A DNA stretch of 64,000 bases. Origin: Arthrobacter sp. ERGS1:01. GTDB lineage: Bacteria > Actinomycetota > Actinomycetes > Actinomycetales > Micrococcaceae. Below the pieces are notes generated by a model. The model did no database searches and was not told the origin of the DNA. It saw only the letters and a list, made by a program, of their open reading frames with translations. Below, piece after piece: positions 43,667 through 52,957 of the stretch (positions within the stretch are counted from its first letter, which is position 1; every line of letters begins with the position of its first letter). Both the position numbers and the translations under genes were made by a program. Location: assembly GCF_001281315.1 (NCBI RefSeq), contig NZ_CP012479.1, positions 3,596,001 through 3,660,000 on the forward strand, read 5' to 3'.

Positions 43667-45295
43667 ATGAACGATCACGACGACGCAAGCGAGTTGGACC
43701 CGGCTGTCCCGTCCGACGGGCCCGCCGGTGATGGCCTGCCGAAGCCCCCGGAGGAGCCGGCAATCGACGACACCGACTTTGACTTTGTCGAACCCGAGCT
43801 GGGCGCTGCGGAAATCAGCGAAGATGTTGCCGAGAGCGTGGACCTGGACAAGGTGGAGGCCGAGGCGGCCGCCGTTGCCGCCGAGGCCGAGCGCTCCGCC
43901 CAGTTGCCGGCGTCGGAAGTCATTTCCGCGATTCCGGCACCCGCCCTCGATTTCAAGGTTCCCGAACCCGGTGTTGTGATCGACGAGGACAGTTCAAACA
44001 CAGACAGCGCCGGCGTAGACAGCGCCGAGCCCGTGCTGGCCGTTCCGGAACTTTCCGAGGAGAGCGTGGCCGACGACGCTGCGTCCCCGTCTGCCGAAAA
44101 CGACGCCGCCGACTTCCTGTCCGGCGGCGCTGCCGAGGTGACCGCCGCCGAAGCGACTGAACCTGCCGAAGAAGCATCCCTGCAGGACCAGGCTGCGGAG
44201 TCCGGCACCGAAGCTACGCCCGAATCCGAGCCCGGAGCCCCGAGCGCCAAAACCCAGGATCCCGCCGCTGAGACCGCGGCACCCGTGGCCAAGGCACCCG
44301 CCGGCGCTGAGGCCGATGCCGCACCCACACCCGAGGCACCCGCAGGCGATACCCCGGCTCCCCGGCTTGGGCACGGCATTGACGACGGCTCCGGCTGGCG
44401 GCGTCCGGAAACCCCGTGGCAGCAATCCGGAACCCAATGGCAGCCGCGGGCCAACGCCTGGCAGTCCCCCGCACAAGTGGCCCAGGGGGTTGCCGACGCA
44501 GCCGCCCTGGCCGCATCCACCCCGGAGGGTGAACCTCCCGCTTCGGAACCCTTCGAGCCGACTGCTCAAGGACCCGCCGGCGCACCTGCACCGGGCGATA
44601 TTGCCACTCCGGCAGAGGCTCCGGCACCCACACCGGACGCGAATCTGCCCGTGGTTCCGCCAGTTCCCGGAAATCCGGCCTACCCCGGCGGTCCCGGTGG
44701 TCCGGCCGGCCCCGGAAGCGCAAGCGGGCCGGCGTCGCCCGGCGAATCGGGAAGCAAGGGCAAGCTGCTCATTGTCCTCGGCGTGGTGGTGGTCGGCGTC
44801 GTCCTCCTGGGCCTCTTGATCTGGCTGGTCATCGGCTTGGTCTCCGGAACAAACACGAAACCGACCAGCGGCGCAGCCGCGACGGTGAGCCCCGTGGCCT
44901 CCGCGACCGGGCGGACCACCCTCGAGGCCGGCACCGTGATCGTTGCCGCCGCCTCACCGCTTGATTGGATCGCGGGTGACTGCCTGCGCGGATTCACCAG
45001 CGCGGGAGCCGCCGCCGATGTGGTGCTGTGCAGCAGCCCGCATTCGGCCCAGCTCGTGGGCACTTTCGAATTCCCCAAGAGCGACACCTACCCGGGTGAG
45101 GACGCGCTCAAGGCAAAGGGCACGGACGTGTGCAACGCCGTGCAATACACCGACGCCGCCAAGGATTACAAGGGCCTGAAGTCCTTCAAGGCGTACCCCT
45201 CCGAGGCCACCTGGAACGAGCTCGGCGACCGTCGCGTTGACTGCATCGTCTCCGACCCCTCGGGCAACAACCTGAACGCCTCGCTGACCAAATAG
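43667..45295 (+). CDS. Septum-formation-type membrane protein with long acidic Ala/Pro region
   Basis: 542 residues. About 330 residues of cytoplasmic low-complexity sequence rich in Ala, Glu and Pro (EAEAAAVAAEAERSAQL, PAGDTPAPRLGHGIDDGSGW) precede one membrane helix (LLIVLGVVVVGVVLLGLLIWLVIGLV) and an extracytoplasmic domain with the septum-formation family pattern DCLRGF, VVLCSSPHSAQLVGTFEFP, CNAVQYTD and RRVDCIVSDP (four Cys, probably two disulfides). ATG 43667 has GGAAGG 10 nt upstream. Role unknown; the family has been linked to division-site proteins. Confidence 0.8.
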   Translation: MNDHDDASELDPAVPSDGPAGDGLPKPPEEPAIDDTDFDFVEPELGAAEISEDVAESVDLDKVEAEAAAVAAEAERSAQLPASEVISAIPAPALDFKVPEPGVVIDEDSSNTDSAGVDSAEPVLAVPELSEESVADDAASPSAENDAADFLSGGAAEVTAAEATEPAEEASLQDQAAESGTEATPESEPGAPSAKTQDPAAETAAPVAKAPAGAEADAAPTPEAPAGDTPAPRLGHGIDDGSGWRRPETPWQQSGTQWQPRANAWQSPAQVAQGVADAAALAASTPEGEPPASEPFEPTAQGPAGAPAPGDIATPAEAPAPTPDANLPVVPPVPGNPAYPGGPGGPAGPGSASGPASPGESGSKGKLLIVLGVVVVGVVLLGLLIWLVIGLVSGTNTKPTSGAAATVSPVASATGRTTLEAGTVIVAAASPLDWIAGDCLRGFTSAGAAADVVLCSSPHSAQLVGTFEFPKSDTYPGEDALKAKGTDVCNAVQYTDAAKDYKGLKSFKAYPSEATWNELGDRRVDCIVSDPSGNNLNASLTK

Positions 45296-45323
45296 GCTGA
45301 GCAAACAGGCGGCGGGCATGTAA

Positions 45324-45365
45324 GAGGGGCCGTGAGCGTGGATTCCTCCACGTTCACGGCCCCTC
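45324..45365. terminator. Bidirectional terminator, 19-bp stem
   Basis: GAGGGGCCGTGAGCGTGGA (45324-45342) pairs with TCCACGTTCACGGCCCCTC (45347-45365) with a single mismatched position. Between convergent septum-type and clpB genes. Confidence 0.85.
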
Positions 45366-45401
45366 TTCACTTTCGGCACCAGCCGCCCGTGCGGGCCATC
45401 G

Positions 45402-48023
45402 CTACTTCCGTGCCACCGTGAGCCCCGACTCGCCGGCGGGGACCTCGTCCATGGTCAGCTCGTCAAAGTTCGCGGCCGTGTCCACCAGGACGGTGGCGCC
45501 GTCGGTGATGGACCCGGAGAGGATCTCCTTGGCCAGCCGGTCGCCGATCTGCCGCTGGACCAGGCGTCGCAGCGGCCTGGCGCCGTACGCGGGATCGTAG
45601 CCGGACAGGGCCAGCCACGCCTTGGCGGCATCCGTGACCTCCAGTGTCAGGCGCCGGTCGTGCAGCCGCCCGGCCAGGGACTGAACCTGCAGGTCCACGA
45701 TCCGGGACAGCTCGTCCACCGTAAGCGCGTCAAACATGACGATCTCATCGAGCCGGTTCAGGAATTCCGGCTTGAAGGAGGATTCGACGACGGCCATGAC
45801 GGCCTTGTGCTTGGCGGCCTCGGACAGGGTCGGGTCCACCAGGAACTGCGATCCCAGGTTGGAGGTCAGCACCACGATGACGTTGCGGAAGTCCACCGTG
45901 CGGCCCTGCCCGTCGGTGAGCCGGCCGTCGTCGAACACCTGCAACAGGATGTCGAAGACCTCGGGGTGAGCCTTCTCCACCTCGTCGAGCAGCACCACCG
46001 AGTACGGGCGGCGGCGCACGGCCTCGGTCAGCTGCCCGCCCTCGTCGTAGCCCACGTAGCCGGGAGGCGCGCCCACCAGCCGCGAGACGGAGTGCTTCTC
46101 GGAGTACTCGCTCATGTCGATGCGGATCATGGCGCGTTCGTCGTCGAAGAGGAAGTCGGCCAGGGCCTTGGCGAGCTCCGTCTTGCCCACACCCGTCGGT
46201 CCCAGGAACAGGAAGGATCCGGTGGGTCGGTCGGGGTCGCTGATGCCGGCCCGGGCGCGCCGGACGGCGTCGGAAACGGCCGTGACGGCCTTGGATTGGC
46301 CGATCAGGCGAGAGCCCAGCACGTGTTCCATCTGCAACAGCTTCTGGCTTTCGCCCTGCAGCATGCGCCCGGCCGGGATGCCGGTCCAGGCCGAGATGAC
46401 CTCGGCGATGTCGTCGGCGGTGACCTCCTCGGCCACCATCAGCTCGGGCTTGTCGGCGGACTCCTCCTCGGCGGCGGCCGCCTCCAGCTCGCGCTGCAGG
46501 GCCGGAATTTCGCCGTACAGAATCCGCGAGGCTTGCTCCAGGTCGCCGTCGCGCTGGGCCTTGTCCGCCACGGAGCGCAGCCCGTCCAGCTTTGCCTTGA
46601 GGTCGCCCACCCGGTTCAACCCGGCCTTCTCGGCCTCCCAGCGGGCGTTGAGCCCGGCGAGCTCCTCCTTCTTGTCCGCCATGTCGGCGCGGAGGGCGTG
46701 CAGCCGTTCCACCGAGGCGGCGTCGCTCTCGCCGGCAAGGGCCAGTTCCTCCATCGTGAGGCGGTCCACGGCGCGGCGCAGCTGGTCGATCTCCTCCGGG
46801 GCGGAATCGATCTCCATGCGCAGCCGGGATGCGGCCTCGTCGACCAGGTCGATCGCCTTGTCCGGGAGCTGGCGGCCGCTGATGTAGCGGTTGGACAGCG
46901 TTGCGGCGGCCACGAGGGCGGAGTCGGCAATGGCCACCTTGTGGTGGGCCTCGTAGCGTTCCTTGAGCCCGCGCAGGATCCCGATGGTGTCATCCACGCT
47001 GGGTTCGCCAACGTAGACCTGCTGGAATCGGCGCTCCAGGGCGGGGTCCTTTTCAATGTTTTCGCGGTATTCGTCCAGCGTGGTGGCACCGATCAGGCGC
47101 AGCTCCCCGCGGGCCAGCATGGGCTTGAGCATATTGCCGGCGTCCATGGAGCCCTCCGAGGCCCCGGCGCCCACCACGGTGTGGATCTCGTCGATGAACG
47201 TGACGATCTGGCCGTCGGAGGACTTGATTTCCTCGAGCACGGCCTTGAGGCGCTCCTCGAATTCGCCGCGGTACTTGGCGCCGGCCACCATGGCCGCCAG
47301 GTCGAGGCTGATGAGGGTTTTCCCGCGCAGCGATTCGGGCACGTCGCCGGCCACCATGCGCTGGGCCAGACCCTCGACGACGGCGGTCTTGCCGACGCCG
47401 GGCTCGCCAATGAGTACGGGGTTGTTCTTGGTGCGGCGGCTGAGCACCTGGATGACGCGGCGGATCTCGGAGTCGCGGCCGATCACGGGGTCCAGCTTTC
47501 CGGAACGAGCCACGGCCGTCATATCCACGCCGAACTTCTCCAGCGCCTGGAAGGTGTTTTCAGGATCGGCCGTGGTGACCTTGCCGTCGCCGCGCACGGT
47601 GGGCAGGGCGGCGTCGAGCGCGGCCCTCGTGGCACCGGCCTCGCGCAGGGCGATTCCCGTGGCGCCGGTGTCGTTGGCCAGGCCAAGGAGCAGGTGCTCG
47701 GTGGAGACAAAGCTGTCACCCATGGAGTCGGCAGCCTGCTGGGCGGCTTGCACCACCATGAGCGTGTTCCGACCCAACTGCGCCTGCGCCACCGATGCCC
47801 CGGACGACGCCGGGAGGTTGCGGATGGCGGTGCTGGCGGCGACGCTCACGGCATCCGGGTCCACGCCGGCGGCCTTGAGCAGGGCCACCGCGACGCCCTG
47901 GCGCTGGTCCATGAGGGCCTTGAGCAGGTGCGCCGGTTCCACCGTGGGGTTGCCCGCGGTGGAGGCGTTCATGGCGGCGGCGGAAAGAGCCTCCTGGCTC
48001 TTAGTGGTGAATTTCGCGTCCAA
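45402..48023 (-). CDS. clpB: ClpB disaggregase
   Basis: 873 residues, the full ClpB/Hsp104 length. With DnaK it solubilises aggregated protein. The N-domain starts [15 protein letters not shown]1 has GEPGVGKTA and [12 protein letters not shown], the long coiled-coil middle domain carries [20 protein letters not shown], and NBD2 has [14 protein letters not shown] and [10 protein letters not shown]. The C-terminus is GLTVARK. The start codon is TTG 48023, with AAAGGA upstream; it is the only start giving a normal N-domain. The promoter overlaps a HAIR-type inverted repeat, so HspR control is expected. Confidence 0.96.
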   Translation of the reverse strand: MDAKFTTKSQEALSAAAMNASTAGNPTVEPAHLLKALMDQRQGVAVALLKAAGVDPDAVSVAASTAIRNLPASSGASVAQAQLGRNTLMVVQAAQQAADSMGDSFVSTEHLLLGLANDTGATGIALREAGATRAALDAALPTVRGDGKVTTADPENTFQALEKFGVDMTAVARSGKLDPVIGRDSEIRRVIQVLSRRTKNNPVLIGEPGVGKTAVVEGLAQRMVAGDVPESLRGKTLISLDLAAMVAGAKYRGEFEERLKAVLEEIKSSDGQIVTFIDEIHTVVGAGASEGSMDAGNMLKPMLARGELRLIGATTLDEYRENIEKDPALERRFQQVYVGEPSVDDTIGILRGLKERYEAHHKVAIADSALVAAATLSNRYISGRQLPDKAIDLVDEAASRLRMEIDSAPEEIDQLRRAVDRLTMEELALAGESDAASVERLHALRADMADKKEELAGLNARWEAEKAGLNRVGDLKAKLDGLRSVADKAQRDGDLEQASRILYGEIPALQRELEAAAAEEESADKPELMVAEEVTADDIAEVISAWTGIPAGRMLQGESQKLLQMEHVLGSRLIGQSKAVTAVSDAVRRARAGISDPDRPTGSFLFLGPTGVGKTELAKALADFLFDDERAMIRIDMSEYSEKHSVSRLVGAPPGYVGYDEGGQLTEAVRRRPYSVVLLDEVEKAHPEVFDILLQVFDDGRLTDGQGRTVDFRNVIVVLTSNLGSQFLVDPTLSEAAKHKAVMAVVESSFKPEFLNRLDEIVMFDALTVDELSRIVDLQVQSLAGRLHDRRLTLEVTDAAKAWLALSGYDPAYGARPLRRLVQRQIGDRLAKEILSGSITDGATVLVDTAANFDELTMDEVPAGESGLTVARK

Positions 48024-48064
48024 GAGGTGTCCTTTCGTACTTGGTCGGGGACGGATTGTCATCA

Positions 48065-48089
48065 AAGTTGAGTCTAGTACGCTCAACTT
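48065..48089. promoter_or_regulatory. HAIR-type HspR operator upstream of clpB
   Basis: AAGTTGAG-N9-CTCAACTT, perfect 8-bp arms, matches the HAIR pattern CTTGAGT-N7-ACTCAAG apart from the outermost bases. A minus-strand -10 (TAGACT, 48076-48071) lies inside it, so repressor binding would block the clpB promoter. hspR is not in the window. Confidence 0.75.
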
Positions 48090-48136
48090 CAAAAGCGGAA
48101 CCCCGGAGCCAAGTTTTTCCCTCGGCGAAATTGCCC

Positions 48137-48167
48137 TTGACCTTGACGCAGCGTCAACCTCTACCGT
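48137..48167 (+). promoter_or_regulatory. MerR-type promoter with 19-bp spacer and operator
   Basis: -35 TTGACC (48137-48142) and -10 TACCGT (48162-48167) are 19 bp apart, the over-long spacing that MerR proteins correct by DNA distortion. The spacer holds the perfect inverted repeat TTGACG-CAG-CGTCAA (48143-48157). The -10 ends 7 nt before ATG 48175, so the mRNA should be leaderless. Confidence 0.8.
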
Positions 48168-48174
48168 TGAAGTC

Positions 48175-48942
48175 ATGGAAGCGATGGACCTCTCAATAGC
48201 GCAGGTGGCGGCACTGACCGGCACCACCAGCCGCACGCTGCGGCACTACGACGACGTCGGCCTGCTGGCGCCGAGCCGGATCGCCGGCAACGGCTACCGG
48301 CATTACGACAAGGACGCCCTGGTGCGGCTGCAACGCATCCTGTTGCTGCGCGAGCTGGGTCTGGGCCTGCCCGCGATAGCCGCGGTGCTCGATCACGAGA
48401 CGCCGCCGGCCACCGCACTGCAGGCGCACGTGTCCTGGTTGCGGGCCGAGCAGGCACGGCTGGGGAGGCAGATCGTTTCCGTGGAAAGAACCATTGCAAC
48501 AGTTTTAGAAGGAGGAGAAATCATGGCCGAGAACATGTTTGACGGCTTCGACCACACCCAATACAAGGATGAGGTGGAGGAGCGCTGGGGCAAGGATGCC
48601 TACGCCCGCGGCGACGCCTGGTGGAGCGGCACGGATGCCGCCGAGAAGCAGGCCTGGAAGGACAAGGTTGCCGCACTGAACGCTGACTGGGTCGCGGCGT
48701 CCACGAGCGGGGTGTCCGCGGATTCGGCGGAAGCGCAGGAGCTGGCGCGGCGCCACGTGGCCTGGCTAACCTCCGTTCCGGGGACGCCGGCGTCGGCCCC
48801 GGGCGGCAACGTCAAGGGCTACGTCCTGGGGCTGGGCGGGATGTATGTGGCGGATCCGCGCTTTGGCGCCAACTACGGCGGACCGGAGGGTGCGGCGTTC
48901 GTCCGGGATGCCCTGGCAGCCTATGCGGAGCGCGAGCTGTAG
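48175..48942 (+). CDS. MerR-family regulator, TipA-like (HTH + TipAS domain)
   Basis: 255 residues. The N-terminal MerR HTH ([30 protein letters not shown]) and dimer helix ([25 protein letters not shown]) are followed by a TipAS-type ligand domain beginning near [19 protein letters not shown] and ending [13 protein letters not shown]. TipA relatives bind thiopeptides and other cyclic drugs and activate transcription. An internal Met before this domain ([12 protein letters not shown], after an AGGAGG stretch) could give a short TipAS-only form, as in TipAL/TipAS. Start 48175 or 48184; autoregulation is evident from its promoter. Confidence 0.92.
   Translation: MEAMDLSIAQVAALTGTTSRTLRHYDDVGLLAPSRIAGNGYRHYDKDALVRLQRILLLRELGLGLPAIAAVLDHETPPATALQAHVSWLRAEQARLGRQIVSVERTIATVLEGGEIMAENMFDGFDHTQYKDEVEERWGKDAYARGDAWWSGTDAAEKQAWKDKVAALNADWVAASTSGVSADSAEAQELARRHVAWLTSVPGTPASAPGGNVKGYVLGLGGMYVADPRFGANYGGPEGAAFVRDALAAYAEREL
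48511..48533 (+). promoter_or_regulatory. Internal ribosome site for a possible TipAS-only product
   Basis: GAAGGAGGAG (48509-48518) lies 5 nt before the in-frame ATG at 48523, which opens [14 protein letters not shown]. The Streptomyces tipA gene makes its short ligand-binding form from exactly such an internal start. Seen in sequence; production is inferred. Confidence 0.6.
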
Positions 48943-48955
48943 CACCGCGCATCCG

Positions 48956-49015
48956 GGCGGGAGTTGTCGATTTTCGCGGGTGGCCCACCACCCGCGAAAA
49001 TCGACAACTCCCGCC
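48956..49015. repeat. Perfect 28-bp inverted repeat after the MerR gene
   Basis: GGCGGGAGTTGTCGATTTTC... (48956-48983) pairs perfectly with 48988-49015 around loop CCCA. No T-run follows. It ends 15 nt before the -10 of the next gene, so it could insulate the two genes as well as terminate. Confidence 0.85.
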
Positions 49016-49042
49016 GAGCGCGCCGGGCCTACACTAAAGCCC

Positions 49043-49912
49043 ATGATCTTCATCGATCCACCCTATTGGCCGGCCCACGGCACGGTCTTTTCGCATCTGG
49101 TCTCCGACACGTCCGTGGCCGAACTCCACGCCTTCGCCGCTGCGGCCGGGATCACTGAGCGCGCCTTCGACCTGGACCATTACGACGTTCCGGAGCGGAT
49201 CTACGCGAAGCTCGTGGCCGCCGGGGCGGTGCCCGTGTCCGGCAAGGAGCTGGTGCGGGTGCTGGTGGCGTCCGGGCTGCGCGTCAAGGCGCGGCACCGG
49301 CCCAAATCCACCGGCTCGGCCCTGCAATACCGCTGGGACACCCTCATGCCGGAACAACCGGACCTGGGTGCGGAACTGCTGGGGCGCTGGAATGAACCGC
49401 ACCGGCACTACCATTCGGCCACCCACCTGCTGGCCATGCTGGAATCGTTGGACCTGCTCACGGACGGCAATCCTCCACGGACCGTGGCCCTCGCCGCCTG
49501 GTTCCACGACGCCGTCTACAACGGCGTGGCGGGAGTTGACGAGGAGGATTCCGCCGTTTTGGCACAAACGTGCCTCAACGGCCTTTTGGCGCCATCCGAA
49601 AGTGCCGAGGTGGCCCGCCTGGTGCGCCTGACGGCAAGCCACTCCCCCGCGGCCGACGACGTCGACGGCGCACTTCTATGCGACGCCGATCTCGCCGTGT
49701 TGGGCGGGGCATCCGACGACTACGCCCGCTACGTGGCCAATGTTCGCAAGGATTACGCGCACGTTGCGGACGCGGATTTCAACGCGGGCCGGGCTGCAGT
49801 GCTCCGCCAACTACTGGCATTGAACCCGTTGTTCCACACGGAAAATGGCCGCGCATTGTGGGCGCCCGCAGCACGGGAGAACCTGTCCAAGGAATTGGCG
49901 CAGTTGGGCTAA
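49043..49912 (+). CDS. DUF4031 + HD-domain protein
   Basis: 289 residues. The first 85 or so match DUF4031 (MIFIDPPYWPAHGTVFSHLVSDTSVAELHAFA... DHYDVPERIYAKL). The rest looks like an HD-type hydrolase domain: HYHSATHLLAMLESL, then ALAAWFHDAVYNGV and RLVRLTASH, supplying His and Asp ligands. It probably acts on a nucleotide or phosphoester; the substrate is unknown. TACACT (49030-49035) ends 7 nt before ATG: leaderless. In-frame codons upstream to 48845 belong to the preceding gene's region. Confidence 0.85.
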   Translation: MIFIDPPYWPAHGTVFSHLVSDTSVAELHAFAAAAGITERAFDLDHYDVPERIYAKLVAAGAVPVSGKELVRVLVASGLRVKARHRPKSTGSALQYRWDTLMPEQPDLGAELLGRWNEPHRHYHSATHLLAMLESLDLLTDGNPPRTVALAAWFHDAVYNGVAGVDEEDSAVLAQTCLNGLLAPSESAEVARLVRLTASHSPAADDVDGALLCDADLAVLGGASDDYARYVANVRKDYAHVADADFNAGRAAVLRQLLALNPLFHTENGRALWAPAARENLSKELAQLG

Positions 49913-49940
49913 ATAGTTTTTAGGGCACCTGGGAGGACTC

Positions 49941-50264
49941 ATGAACACAGTGGGCACAGTTCGCTTTTGGCACGACGACGAGGGCTGGGGTGTGGTCGAC
50001 TCGCCCCAGACGCCTGGCGGTTGCTGGGCGCACTTCAGCAACGTGGCTGTGGCCGGGTACAGGAAGCTGACGCCGGGTGAAACGGTCCACCTGGGGTGGG
50101 AGGTTGCGGACCAGGACGGCTACGCTTTTCGGGCCACGCGGGTCTGGCCTTCTGACAGGCGACCGGTCGATGATGCCCCCGATCAGAACCCGGACGGCAT
50201 CTACAGCTCTTCGTTGACGATCACCTATGACGCCGGAAGCCACACTCCGCGTACTGCCGAATAG
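49941..50264 (+). CDS. Divergent cold-shock-domain protein
   Basis: 107 residues. The N-terminal 65 follow the cold-shock barrel (GTVRFWHDDEGWGVVDSPQTPGGCWAHFSNV... GETVHLGWEVADQDGYAFRATRVWP). RNP1 is EGWGVVDS instead of KGFGFI, and RNP2 is CWAHFSNV instead of VFVHFSAI, so RNA binding may differ. A polar tail follows. The ribosome site GGGAGG is 5 nt before the ATG. Confidence 0.8.
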   Translation: MNTVGTVRFWHDDEGWGVVDSPQTPGGCWAHFSNVAVAGYRKLTPGETVHLGWEVADQDGYAFRATRVWPSDRRPVDDAPDQNPDGIYSSSLTITYDAGSHTPRTAE

Positions 50265-50355
50265 CCTTCCACGCCGAGCGCCTTCACGGCGCCCTGGCGG
50301 GGCGTTGTGGTCATCCGCGGCCGTTGTGGACAAATCCAGCGAGTGCGGGGGTTGT

Positions 50356-50397
50356 TGTGGTGATTCGCCCCCGGCCGGCCATGGGCGAATCACCACA
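50356..50397. terminator. Perfect 15-bp hairpin in the gap before the pentapeptide gene
   Basis: TGTGGTGATTCGCCC (50356-50370) pairs with GGGCGAATCACCACA (50383-50397), loop of 12. Weaker complementary sequences extend outward. The 221-nt gap holds nothing else except the leaderless promoter at 50474. Confidence 0.7.
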
Positions 50398-50485
50398 GCG
50401 GCATCCGCACCATTTGGCAGCGCCACCGGTGACTCCCGGCGTTATCGACAATCCGCTGGTCCGCACCGCTGGGTAGGCTTGTGGA

Positions 50486-51145
50486 ATGGCTTCGAAATCC
50501 GCCCCGCGCGCCCCTCGTCTCACCCCCGTCCAGCTGAGCAACCTGGCGGACAACGAGGACAGGTTCTTTGGCCCGGGCGACACCTACGACGGCCAGCGCT
50601 TTGACCGCCCATCTTTCGACGGCGCCGACCTGACCTCAACGGATTTCCTGGAATGCGAGCTCCTGGGCGCCACCCTCAACGACGCCGAGTTGCGCGGTAC
50701 CCGGTTCCGCGACACGATCATCGCCGACAGTTTCGCCCCCATCCTGAAGGCCTCCCGGACCAGCTGGCGCGACGTTGAAATCACCGCGCCGCGCTGGGGT
50801 TCGGCCGAACTGTATGACAGCACCTGGCAGTCCGCCCGGATCGACGGCGGCAAGCTGGACTTCCTGAACCTGCGCGCAGCCAAGATCACGGACCTGCAAA
50901 TCAGCGACTGCATCATTGGCGAACTGGATCTGGGCGGCGCCACCGTCACCCGCCTGGCGTTGCGGAACTGCCGGATCGGCACGCTGGACATCCAGCAGGC
51001 AACATTGAAGGACGTCGACCTGCGCAGCACGGAGTTCCGCACCCTGAATGGCGTGGGTTCCATGGCCGGCGTCGTCATTGACGACTTCCAACTGAACCTG
51101 CTGGCCCCCATCCTCGCCGCTCATTTGGGCATCACGGTGGCCTGA
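50486..51145 (+). CDS. Pentapeptide-repeat-like protein
   Basis: 219 residues. Repeating A(D/N)LXX-like units form a right-handed quadrilateral helix: FDGADLTSTDFLECELLGATLNDAELRGTRF, then LDLGGATVTRLALRNCRIGTLDIQQATLKDVDLRSTEF. Related proteins include gyrase-protecting factors, but most have unknown roles. TAGGCT (50474-50479) ends 6 nt before ATG, no ribosome site: leaderless. Confidence 0.85.
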   Translation: MASKSAPRAPRLTPVQLSNLADNEDRFFGPGDTYDGQRFDRPSFDGADLTSTDFLECELLGATLNDAELRGTRFRDTIIADSFAPILKASRTSWRDVEITAPRWGSAELYDSTWQSARIDGGKLDFLNLRAAKITDLQISDCIIGELDLGGATVTRLALRNCRIGTLDIQQATLKDVDLRSTEFRTLNGVGSMAGVVIDDFQLNLLAPILAAHLGITVA

Positions 51146-51275
51146 GCGGCGGGGACTGCCAGCGAACTGCCAGCCGGGCACCCCTTGCCCCGCGCGCGCA
51201 TCTGCAGGAGCATTCTTGTGAAACCAACCGCCCGGAGCTCTCCGGCGAGCCGTCCACACTGAAGGCAGCGACACG

Positions 51276-52259
<984 letters not shown>

Positions 52260-52337
52260 CTTTGCGGCGTCGTGGTTGACGCCCGCCCGATGGACTGCCG
52301 GCACCCGCGCCGGCGGCCCATCTGGACTTACAACTGT

Positions 52338-52811
52338 CTAGCGAATCAGCGCGAAGCCCAGGGAGGCCAACACCCCGAAGCCGACGCCCCACACAATGAT
52401 CGAGATGCACTGCCACAGGATTACCGTGTTCCTGGCTGCGCCAAACGAGACCATGGCGGCCGAGGTGAACTGGTTGGGCAGGATCGTTTGGCCGAGCAGG
52501 CTGACCCCCGCCACTCCGTACTTGTCGAATTTGGCGCGCACCTTCTCCCGGCGCGGTGAGAGCACCTTGGGCTCCCTGGCTCCGACGACCTTGGAGCGCA
52601 TGCGGTGCGCGACCATGACGAAGACAAGCATCGAAGCAATGTTGCCGATCACGGCCACCCCGATGGCCAGTGCCGGGTTCAATCCGGTGAGTACGCCCAC
52701 CGCGGCCCCGAAATGGGACTCCACGAAGGGGATCGCCGCAATGAGCAGCACCCCGGCCCACTGCAGCAGCGGCGGGAGCGAGGTGGTGAAGGCCTGCAGT
52801 TGTTCAATCAT
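52338..52811 (-). CDS. Small multidrug-export-type membrane protein
   Basis: 157 residues with about four membrane helices (LLQWAGVLLIAAIPFVESHFGAAVG, NPALAIGVAVIGNIASMLVFVMVA, FTSAAMVSFGA and CISIIVWGVGFGVLASLGFAL). The pattern is that of the Sm_multidrug_ex family, related in shape to DedA proteins. It is divergent from a two-component system that may control it. Confidence 0.8.
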   Translation of the reverse strand: MIEQLQAFTTSLPPLLQWAGVLLIAAIPFVESHFGAAVGVLTGLNPALAIGVAVIGNIASMLVFVMVAHRMRSKVVGAREPKVLSPRREKVRAKFDKYGVAGVSLLGQTILPNQFTSAAMVSFGAARNTVILWQCISIIVWGVGFGVLASLGFALIR

Positions 52812-52925
52812 GGGGTTCTACTTTCCTGGTCCCGGATGAGGTAATACTCCATCCTGTCGCGCCGAAAACCCGCTGCGTAGTGCCCCGATGTCACTGCATC
52901 ATGTGGGCTTTTGCCTGCCCGGACA

Positions 52926-52950
52926 TGACAAAATGTCACTACTTTAGACT
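52926..52950 (+). promoter_or_regulatory. TGACA-AAA-TGTCA palindrome and -10 before the kinase gene
   Basis: A perfect 5-3-5 palindrome at 52926-52938 lies in the -35/spacer region of a TAGACT -10 (52945-52950), which ends 7 nt before ATG 52958. A further TGTCAC half is at 52888-52893. A good candidate response-regulator site in the gap shared with the exporter gene. Confidence 0.55.
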
Positions 52951-52957
52951 GGGCCAT

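Noticed and set aside
45660..48071. An 800-codon frame opposite clpB
   Set aside because: Same cause: exactly antisense to ClpB, with no domain and a His/Val/Gly-biased composition.
48175..48942. HspR
   Set aside because: It lies next to clpB and is MerR-like, but it is twice the length of HspR and carries a TipAS-type C-terminal domain.
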